Positions 1 to 4,500 of a DNA stretch of 5,138 nt are shown here, piece after piece (position 1 is the stretch's first letter; each line of letters begins with the position of its first letter). The notes under the pieces were generated by a model. That model made no database searches. It saw nothing but the letters and a program-made list of their open reading frames with translations, and had not been told where the DNA came from. The translations under genes were made by a program, and so were the position numbers. The stretch covers positions 27,986 through 33,123 of the forward strand of contig PMJT01000071.1 in NCBI GenBank assembly GCA_003158495.1, in the 5' to 3' direction. The stretch comes from Chloroflexota bacterium. GTDB lineage: Bacteria > Chloroflexota > Limnocylindria > Limnocylindrales > CSP1-4.

Positions 1-531
1 AGCAAGGCGCCCTACGGCATGAGCGACACGATGCGCTGGTTCCTCGGCGGCATGATGGCTCTGCAGCGCGAGATGGCCCTCTTCATCGCCCCGAACATCA
101 ACTCGTACAAGCGCTACGCGGTTGCCAGCTGGGCCCCGGTGAACGTCGTGTGGGGCCGCGACAACCGAACCACCGGCTTCCGGATCGTCGGCGACGGACC
201 GGCTCTTCACATAGAGAACCGCTTCCCCGGCGGCGACATGAACGCCTACCTCGCTTACGCGGCCGAACTGGGCGCCGGGCTGTACGGCATCGAGCACAAG
301 ATCGAGCCGTCGGCCGAGTTCAAGGGCAACGGCTACCTGGCGAAGGGCTGCGACCACATGCCACGCGCTCTCTACGAAGCGATCGACCTGCTGGAGAAGA
401 GCAAGGCCGCGGTCGAGATCCTGGGCGCGGATGTCGTGGAGCACTATCTGAACGCCGCCCGTGTCGAGCGCGATGCCTACGACGCCGCCGTGCACGCCTG
501 GGATCGCGAGAGATACTTGGAGCGCGGGTAG
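1..531 (+). CDS. Glutamine synthetase family protein, C-terminal part (5' truncated by window edge)
   Basis: This is the C-terminal catalytic part of a glutamine synthetase (GS) family enzyme, which joins an amine or ammonia to the gamma-carboxyl of glutamate using ATP. The frame is open from base 1, giving 176 visible residues; the Met at base 19 is internal, not a start. Visible GS signatures (fragment numbering) are APNINSYKR at 30-38, the NRTTGFR nucleotide/glutamate-binding loop at 55-61, and IENRFPGGDMNAYLAYAA from 71, which is the family's R/E-x-R...NPYL block with Ala in place of Pro. The tail ends in WDRERYLERG, like the usual end of GS-like proteins. I see no tyrosine in an adenylylation context such as NLYDLPPEE, so this is probably not a GlnA of the I-beta class. 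Members of this type include gamma-glutamylpolyamine synthetases (PuuA, GlnA3) as well as uncharacterised GS-like ligases, and substrate cannot be chosen from the C-terminus. The next gene is convergent, so this is the last gene of its transcription unit. Confidence 0.93.
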   Translation, partial: SKAPYGMSDTMRWFLGGMMALQREMALFIAPNINSYKRYAVASWAPVNVVWGRDNRTTGFRIVGDGPALHIENRFPGGDMNAYLAYAAELGAGLYGIEHKIEPSAEFKGNGYLAKGCDHMPRALYEAIDLLEKSKAAVEILGADVVEHYLNAARVERDAYDAAVHAWDRERYLERG

Positions 532-838
532 CTGACCGCCAGTCGGCGCGGTCCAAGCGGCCTGGCTCCGTAGTGGGGCCCGGCGACGCGGCCACGTTGC
601 GGGCCCGGGCCATCTGGTCGGACTTGCACCAGAAGGGAATTGCGGTCGAAGGCCGGGCTGAGATCTAGAGCTGACCGATTCGCCCGAGCCGGCCGGCCGG
701 GCAGCAGGCCAAGCGTGAAGTCGCGAACGACAGATCCCAATCTGCAGTCAGTCGGCGAGTGAGGCTACTTGCAGCTGCCCCCAACCTTCTGGCGGTGCAA
801 AGTTGGACCAGTTGGCCAGGCCTGTGCGACGCCGACCG
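532..838. other. Convergent non-coding gap between the GS-like gene and the NDUFA9-like SDR
   Basis: This 307-nt stretch separates the stop of the + strand GS-like gene from the stop of the - strand SDR gene. Open frames across it exist on both strands but their translations are Arg/Pro/Ser-rich and look like the usual GC-rich shadows, with no recognisable domain. No tRNA-like cloverleaf or T-loop sequence was seen. The only notable structure is the GC-rich hairpin at 682-702. As a convergent gap it would be expected to hold transcription termination for both genes. Confidence 0.6.
682..702. terminator. GC-rich hairpin, possible terminator in a convergent gap
   Basis: GCCCG at 682-686 pairs with CGGGC at 698-702, and after a bulged A687 GCC 688-690 pairs with GGC 695-697 around a GGCC loop, giving an 8-bp GC stem. 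It lies 150 nt after the GS-like stop and 136 nt before the SDR stop. No U-run follows on either strand, so it is not a canonical intrinsic terminator. GC-rich DNA gives such stems by chance, hence the low confidence. Confidence 0.22.
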
Positions 839-1777
839 TCAGCGCCGCGGTGCCAGGTACGTGGCGAGTGCCTCGGACAGTGGCATGAGGGCGCGCGGCA
901 GGGTCGCTTGGAGCGGGCCCGTGTCCACCTGCGCCGACTGGACCACGAAGTCGATCGCGGAGGGGCGCATCGGCGGTGAGGGCAGGAGCGTCAGCGGCGC
1001 GGTCGCGATCTTCATTAGCAAGACCGGCGCATGCAGGATTGGGCGGCGGCGGCCCATCGTTCGCAGGGCAGTCCGGATGATCTCGTCCATCGTGAGCGTC
1101 TGGGGCCCGCCCACTTCGAGCGTGGCGTTGTCCGTGGCCGGGGTTTCGAGCGCGTCGGTGGCAAGCGCGCCCACGTCCGCCACGAAGACCGGAGCCATGA
1201 GCTGGCGGCCGTTGCCGATCTGCGGAACGAACGGCAGCCATCGGGACAGGCCCAGGAACAGGTTCAGGGAGCGGTCACCGGGCCCGTAAACCCAGCTCGG
1301 ACGGAGGATGGTGTACACGATGCCGCTGCCGCGGATCGCTTCTTCGGCGCGCCACTTCGCCCGGAACCAGTGGCGTGGCGCGTCGGGTGCGGCTCCGGCC
1401 CCGGAGATGTAGACGAGGCGCTTCACGCCCGTCGCCTTCGCTGCCACCGCGAGCGCTTCCGTGCCTGCGGCGTCGACCTTCTCGAAGGTCTGGCCGCGCC
1501 GCGGCGCCTCGATTGGCGAGTTGCGGAAGGCCAGGCTTATGAACAGGGCGTCGACGCCGGCCAGCGCCTCGGCGAGGCTCTCCGGCTTCGTGACGTCGGC
1601 GCGCCGGTACTCGAACACGGGCGCGGGGCCGCTCCCGGTTGCCACACCGCTCGGCCGCGGCCCTCGATGTGTCAGCACGACTACGTGATGGCCTCGCGCG
1701 GCCAGTTCGCGGGCGATCGCCCCGCCGACGAAGCCGGTCCCGCCGGCCACCGCCACGACTCGCGGGTCGGTGCTCAT
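839..1777 (-). CDS. Atypical SDR, NDUFA9-like NAD(P)-binding protein
   Basis: This 312-residue protein is an extended/atypical short-chain dehydrogenase of the complex-I-subunit NDUFA9-like group; these are Rossmann proteins that bind NAD(P)(H), often with no known substrate. The nucleotide-binding motif AGGTGFVGG lies at 11-19, the acid of the adenine-binding strand at D61 (RADVT), and a strand ending LVYISGAGA at 121-129 carries the Ser (S125) of the SDR triad. The YxxxK site reads W137-F-R-A-K141, so the catalytic Tyr is Trp while Lys is kept; the block continues ILRPSWVYGPGD at 157-168, typical of this group. The C-terminal half (about 190-312) has the substrate-domain pattern GGPQTLTMDEII. 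No signal peptide is seen. The start at 1777 is chosen because a strong Shine-Dalgarno precedes it and the Rossmann motif then begins at residue 11; a longer open frame upstream to 2011 is Arg/Ala-rich and has no support. It is transcribed divergently from the FabG-like SDR. Substrate is unknown. Confidence 0.9.
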   Translation of the reverse strand: MSTDPRVVAVAGGTGFVGGAIARELAARGHHVVVLTHRGPRPSGVATGSGPAPVFEYRRADVTKPESLAEALAGVDALFISLAFRNSPIEAPRRGQTFEKVDAAGTEALAVAAKATGVKRLVYISGAGAAPDAPRHWFRAKWRAEEAIRGSGIVYTILRPSWVYGPGDRSLNLFLGLSRWLPFVPQIGNGRQLMAPVFVADVGALATDALETPATDNATLEVGGPQTLTMDEIIRTALRTMGRRRPILHAPVLLMKIATAPLTLLPSPPMRPSAIDFVVQSAQVDTGPLQATLPRALMPLSEALATYLAPRR

Positions 1778-1783
1778 CGATCG

Positions 1784-1790
1784 CCTCCTT
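1784..1790 (-). promoter_or_regulatory. Ribosome binding site of the NDUFA9-like SDR
   Basis: On the - strand the sequence reads AAGGAGG, a near-perfect anti-16S match, followed by a 6-nt spacer and ATG at 1777-1775. It fixes the start at 1777 rather than the upstream ATG at 2011. Confidence 0.85.
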
Positions 1791-2033
1791 GAGTGGCCAT
1801 ATGCCACAGCTGCGGGGCCGGTTGCCGCCGCCGGCCCAGGCCCTCGGGCCGAAGCTTCGTGGCCGTCGGCAACCAGAATAGGCCCGGAATCGAGAACCGG
1901 CTCCCGGGATTTCCGGCGGATCGCTCGCCAGACGAGAAGCGTGGGTGAACGGGTCACCGCCGAGTAAGCTAGAGCGAGCACATCGACCGATCGGGCGGGT
2001 CGGAATGACATCCAGACTGGCGGTTACCACTGC

Positions 2034-2038
2034 GGAGG
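2034..2038 (+). promoter_or_regulatory. Ribosome binding site of the FabG-like SDR
   Basis: GGAGG lies 7 nt before the ATG at 2046, a standard spacing, and supports that start. The SDR nucleotide-binding motif then begins at residue 11, as is usual. Confidence 0.8.
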
Positions 2039-2045
2039 CGCGGGC

Positions 2046-2813
2046 ATGCGGCTGACGGACAAGGTCTCCATCATCACGGGCGCCGGAAGTGGAATGGGCC
2101 GAGTTGCCGCGTTGCGTTTTGCCGCGGAAGGCTCCTCCGTCGTGGTCGCGGACAGGGACGGAGCGGCCGCATCCGAGACGGTACGACAGGTCCAGGCCGC
2201 GGGCGGCCGGGCCACGGCCGTGACGGTCGATGTCTCTGTCGAGGCCGATGCGAAGGCAATGGTGGACCTGGCGATCGAGAAATACGGCCGTCTCGACGTG
2301 CTCTACAACAACGCCGGGATCATGCCCGAGGCAGATCACTCGGTCGTAGACACGCCGGTCGAGGCCTGGGACCAGGTCATGGCGGTCAACGTCCGGGGCG
2401 TCTATCTCGCCTGCAAGTACGCCATCCCGCGCATGGTCGAGCGCCATTCGGGCTCGATCATCAACGTGTCCAGCTTCGTCGCCATCCTCGGCTGCTCGGT
2501 GCCCCAGGATGCGTACACGGCCTCCAAGGGCGCCGTCCTGGCCCTGACCAGGTCTCTGGCGGTGCAGTTCGCGCCGCACGGCGTCCGCACTAACGCCATC
2601 CTGCCCGGACCGGTCGAGACGCCGCTCCTGATGGACTGGCTCCTCAAGAACGAGGCCGCCAAGAAGCTTCGACTGGCCCGAAACCCGACCGGCCGGTTCG
2701 GCAAGCCGGACGAAGTCGTCGCCCTGGGCGTCTACCTGGCCTCGGACGAGTCGGCCTGGACGAACGGCGCGTCGCTGGTGATCGACGGGGGGATCAGCGT
2801 CAACTACTTCTGA
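2046..2813 (+). CDS. Classical SDR oxidoreductase (FabG / glucose-1-dehydrogenase-like)
   Basis: This 255-residue protein is a complete classical short-chain dehydrogenase, a cytosolic and usually tetrameric enzyme that interconverts an alcohol and a ketone with NAD(P)(H). The cofactor motif TGAGSGMG lies at 11-18; D36 at the end of the second strand favours NAD over NADP by family rule. The stabilising NNAG is at 88-91, and the catalytic set is N115, S143 (in INVSS), Y157 and K161 (in YTASK). The C-terminus carries the usual tetramer-interface pattern with IDGG near residues 247-250. All key residues are present, so it should be active. Databases name such proteins 3-oxoacyl-ACP reductase, glucose 1-dehydrogenase or simply SDR; the substrate cannot be read from sequence. 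It is the first gene of a probable two-gene unit with ppgK, whose start follows 39 nt after this stop. It has no close resemblance to the other SDR upstream, which belongs to a different subfamily. Confidence 0.94.
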   Translation: MRLTDKVSIITGAGSGMGRVAALRFAAEGSSVVVADRDGAAASETVRQVQAAGGRATAVTVDVSVEADAKAMVDLAIEKYGRLDVLYNNAGIMPEADHSVVDTPVEAWDQVMAVNVRGVYLACKYAIPRMVERHSGSIINVSSFVAILGCSVPQDAYTASKGAVLALTRSLAVQFAPHGVRTNAILPGPVETPLLMDWLLKNEAAKKLRLARNPTGRFGKPDEVVALGVYLASDESAWTNGASLVIDGGISVNYF

Positions 2814-2840
2814 GCTCCGATGGACGCGGGCGGCCAAGAG

Positions 2841-2847
2841 AAGGGAG
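2841..2847 (+). promoter_or_regulatory. Ribosome binding site deciding the ppgK start
   Basis: AAGGGAG ends 5 nt before a GTG at 2853, giving a good Shine-Dalgarno for that start. The alternative in-frame ATG at 2820 has no purine-rich Shine-Dalgarno before it (the preceding bases are the end of the SDR gene and GAGCTCCG), so the GTG is preferred. Confidence 0.6.
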
Positions 2848-2852
2848 TGTCT

Positions 2853-3692
2853 GTGGTAACTGAAATGAGGCCGGGCGATCTGGCGATCGGGATCGACTTC
2901 GGCGGCAGCGGCATCAAGGGAGCCGTCGTCGACACGCGGACCGGGCAATTCGTCGGCGATCGGATTCGCATCCCAACTCCGCAGCCGTCGGTGCCGCGCG
3001 AAGTGGTTGGAGTCATGGACCTGCTCGTTCGCCGGCTTCTCGAGCCGCTCACGGCTGGCGAGAGTGCGCCTCTGTCTTCCGTGGACGCGGCGGCTCTCCC
3101 CGTGGGCGTGGGCATTCCCGCGGCCACGCGTGGCGGCACGGTCCTGACCGCGGCGAACATCGACTCCACGTGGATCGGCTTCCCGGCCGAGCGAGAGATG
3201 TCGCTGGCCATGGGCCGAACCGTCGCCATCGGCAACGACGCGGATGTGGCCGGCCTGGCCGAGCTGCGCTTCGGCGCCGGTCGGCGCCAGCGCGGCACGA
3301 CCATCGTGCTGACGATCGGCACGGGCATGGGCACCGCGGTCTTCGCGGACGGCCGGCTGCTGCCGAACACGGAACTCGGCCATCTCGAAGTGAACGGCCG
3401 CGATGCCGAGGAGCGAGTCGCCGAGTCGGCTCGGGACCGGCTGGGCCTTGGCTGGAAGGATTGGGCGGCCGGTTTCGACGCCTACTTGCGGACCCTCGAG
3501 CGCCTCTTTTGGCCGGACCTCTTCATCCTCGGCGGCGGCGCCTCGAAGCGCTCGGACAACTACATGCAGTACCTCACCATCAAGACTCCGGTTGTCATCG
3601 CCAAGTTGAAGAACAACGCCGGCATCGTCGGCGGAGCGCTCATCGCGATTGACAAGCGATCCCGCGAGCAGAGCAGCGGCACCGGAGGCTGA
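2853..3692 (+). CDS. ppgK: Polyphosphate--glucose phosphotransferase (polyphosphate glucokinase, ROK family)
   Basis: This enzyme phosphorylates glucose to glucose-6-phosphate in the cytosol using inorganic polyphosphate (often ATP too), feeding glycolysis and the pentose phosphate route. From the GTG start it has 279 residues, slightly longer than the roughly 250-270 usual for PpgK. The phosphate-binding loop IDFGGSGIKG is at 14-23, and the PpgK-typical RIPTPQP at 39-45 follows the first hairpin. TAANIDSTWIG at 99-109 resembles the PpgK glucose-site segment. The ROK catalytic Asp is D129 in IGNDAD (126-131), a second phosphate motif TIGTGMGT is at 154-161, and ELGH at 174-177 is followed by LEVNGRDAEE. 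The zinc-binding Cys triad of ordinary ROK kinases and repressors is absent, as in the PpgK branch. LERLFWPDLFILGGGASK (215-232) is a strong PpgK match. An in-frame ATG at 2820 would add 11 residues. There is no HTH domain, so it is not a ROK repressor. It is downstream of the SDR on the same strand. Confidence 0.93.
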   Translation: MVTEMRPGDLAIGIDFGGSGIKGAVVDTRTGQFVGDRIRIPTPQPSVPREVVGVMDLLVRRLLEPLTAGESAPLSSVDAAALPVGVGIPAATRGGTVLTAANIDSTWIGFPAEREMSLAMGRTVAIGNDADVAGLAELRFGAGRRQRGTTIVLTIGTGMGTAVFADGRLLPNTELGHLEVNGRDAEERVAESARDRLGLGWKDWAAGFDAYLRTLERLFWPDLFILGGGASKRSDNYMQYLTIKTPVVIAKLKNNAGIVGGALIAIDKRSREQSSGTGG

Positions 3693-3703
3693 GCGGGCCT
3701 GTT

Positions 3704-3773
3704 GGGGCGCGCCGCGGGCCGGCGGCGCGGTGCTCGAGCTGCGGCGCGCCCCCGGCCGGCGGCGCGGTGCTCG
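3704..3773. repeat. Imperfect tandem duplication, 33-bp unit, period 37, GC-only core
   Basis: The segment 3704-3736 is repeated at 3741-3773 with four mismatches by my alignment (positions 3705, 3714 and 3716 differ from 3742, 3751 and 3753; the rest of the 33 bases match, with 3715/3752 both C). The last 20 bases of each copy (3717-3736 and 3754-3773) are identical. Each copy contains the palindrome GGCGCGCC (3706-3713, 3743-3750), and a short degenerate continuation follows the second copy. It lies 11 nt after the ppgK stop in the convergent gap and is non-coding as far as can be seen. I count three certain mismatches; treat the exact number as approximate. Confidence 0.85.
3708..3729 (+). 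terminator. GC hairpin just after ppgK, possible terminator
   Basis: CGCGCCGC at 3708-3715 pairs perfectly with GCGGCGCG at 3722-3729 around a 6-nt loop, giving an 8-bp stem of only G-C pairs 15 nt after the ppgK stop. The second repeat copy can form a shorter 6-bp version (3745-3750 with 3761-3766). No U-run follows, so Rho-independent termination of the classical kind is not shown. Position after the last gene of the unit and in a convergent gap makes a termination or mRNA 3'-end stabilising role plausible. Confidence 0.35.
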
Positions 3774-3896
3774 GTCCGCGGTCTTCTCCGAAATGCAAGT
3801 ATCAGTTGCGCCGCGGAAGCAGGCTGAGTCTGCGCCGTGCCTCGTCTCTTCAGGAACGTGGCTAGTCCAGCTTCGCTCGGTCGCCCCAGGGCGCAA

Positions 3897-3917
3897 CTAC
3901 CGGTTGCCAACCGGTAG
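3897..3917 (-). terminator. Perfect 9-bp inverted repeat after the DfsB/ClbS-like gene
   Basis: CTACCGGTT (3897-3905) and AACCGGTAG (3909-3917) are exact reverse complements around a GCC loop. The structure lies 12 nt beyond the stop of the - strand gene at 3930, where a terminator is expected. Read on the - strand it is followed by TTGCGCCC rather than a U-run, so it is an atypical terminator at best; a protein-binding dyad is the alternative. The stem mixes A-T and G-C pairs and is less likely to be chance than the purely GC stems nearby. Confidence 0.5.
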
Positions 3918-3929
3918 ACCAGCGGCCGC

Positions 3930-4427
3930 CTAGCGCCGGAACTTGAGTCCGCGCTTGATCTCTACCGCGGCCCAGCGGTAGTGGTTCGGGCCGCACTCGT
4001 AAACGAACGAGGCAAGCGTCCCGCGCCCAGTCCATGCGTAGCGGCCGGGAGTGAAGAGGTCCGCCTCCGAGATTCCCTGGGCGAGGTTGAGCAGCTGCCG
4101 CGAGGTCAGCTGCCAGTCCGCCATAACGTGTTCTAGCTGATCGTCGCGATGACGGTCGTAGATCTGGCGGTTTAGCCCGTCGATCGTGGCCCAGGTGTAG
4201 CCGGGGGCCGGGACGGCCGGTAATTCGCCGCGGAGAGCCGCGTCGTACCAGCTGATGAAGAGCCGCTCCCACTCCGCCAGGTGGGCGACGTGATCCCTGG
4301 CCGACCAGCCGTACGCCCCAGGCCGGAGCATCTGCTCGCGGCTGAGCCCGCCGAGCATCGTGCCTAGCGCGTCGCGTTGCTTCTCGGCTTCGATCATCAG
4401 CAGGGTCTTGGTCGGCGGCATGCCCAT
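3930..4427 (-). CDS. DfsB/ClbS family four-helix-bundle protein (DinB-like)
   Basis: This 165-residue protein resembles the ClbS/DfsB branch of the DinB-like four-helix-bundle superfamily. ClbS protects colibactin-producing E. coli from its own genotoxin by hydrolysing the cyclopropane warhead; most homologues outside such clusters are uncharacterised. Matching features are SREQMLRPGAYGWSARDHVAHLAEWE (split over 29-54, with GWS at 40-42 and HLAEWE at 49-54), PAPGYTWATIDGLNRQIY at 73-90, a DLFTPGRYAWTG motif at 123-134, and a C-terminal NHYRWAAVEIK segment at 148-158. H49, H149 and acidic residues lie where DinB-like proteins often hold a metal, but a metal site is not proven here. No signal peptide or membrane segment is seen. 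The start at 4427 has GAGGGAG 5 nt upstream; the in-frame ATG at 4421 is an alternative. It lies 73 nt after the RCK gene on the same strand. No polyketide or peptide synthase gene is visible in the window, so a colibactin-type self-protection role has no support here. Confidence 0.88.
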   Translation of the reverse strand: MGMPPTKTLLMIEAEKQRDALGTMLGGLSREQMLRPGAYGWSARDHVAHLAEWERLFISWYDAALRGELPAVPAPGYTWATIDGLNRQIYDRHRDDQLEHVMADWQLTSRQLLNLAQGISEADLFTPGRYAWTGRGTLASFVYECGPNHYRWAAVEIKRGLKFRR

Positions 4428-4432
4428 GGTGT

Positions 4433-4439
4433 CTCCCTC
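4433..4439 (-). promoter_or_regulatory. Ribosome binding site of the DfsB/ClbS-like gene
   Basis: On the - strand GAGGGAG stands 5 nt before the ATG at 4427-4425, favouring this start over the ATG two codons later (4421), which would be 11 nt away. Confidence 0.65.
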
Positions 4440-4500
4440 GGTCGGGGCCGATTGCGTTGTTCGGGTGCAGGCGGGGCGCGGCGCGGTCGCGGGCGGTGGT

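Larger units (their letters stand above)
1778..2045. promoter_or_regulatory. Divergent intergenic region between two SDR genes
   Basis: This 268-nt region must hold the promoters of both the leftward NDUFA9-like SDR and the rightward SDR-ppgK unit. No convincing -35/-10 pair was recognised on either strand. Small dyads are present: GTGGC/GCCAC arms at 1794-1797 plus flank and 1803-1807 (5-bp arms around CATAT, just upstream of the leftward RBS), and GGTGA 1944-1948 with TCACC 1954-1958 (5-bp arms, 5-nt spacer) about 90 nt before the rightward start. A 7-bp GC stem pairs GGGCCGG 1815-1821 with CCGGCCC 1831-1837 and competes with GGCCC 1833-1837 pairing to GGGCC 1846-1850. These could be operators or leader structure, but each is short enough to be chance. 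No small gene was recognised. Confidence 0.45.

Noticed and set aside
759..1289. + strand open frame over the 3' half of the NDUFA9-like SDR
   Set aside because: It is antisense to a well-supported gene and its translation shows no family resemblance.
1942..1970. Possible -35/-10 promoter (TAAGCT at 1965-1970) for the FabG-like SDR
   Set aside because: The -10 match is poor and no acceptable -35 lies at the right distance; the match is at chance level.
1778..2011. N-terminal extension of the NDUFA9-like SDR to an ATG at 2011
   Set aside because: The extra 78 residues have no Rossmann or signal-peptide character, while AAGGAGG with a 6-nt spacer marks the start at 1777.
3704..3773. CRISPR array
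   Set aside because: Only two GC-rich units with a 4-nt gap; there are no spacers of normal length and no cas genes.
1275..3896. A very long (873-codon) open frame on the - strand, antisense to the SDR-ppgK unit
   Set aside because: Its translation is Arg/Ala/Asp/His-rich low-complexity with no domain, it lies opposite two clearly recognised genes, and GC-rich codon use removes stops in antisense frames. It also runs into another frame of the NDUFA9-like gene.
3693..3929. Possible tRNA or small RNA gene in the convergent gap
   Set aside because: The CTACCGGTT hairpin first suggested an RNA arm, but no cloverleaf, T-loop or acceptor pairing could be built around it.
3649..3933. + strand open frame across the repeat region after ppgK
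   Set aside because: It overlaps the end of ppgK, is Ala/Arg/Gly-rich because of the GC repeat, and has no convincing RBS or domain.
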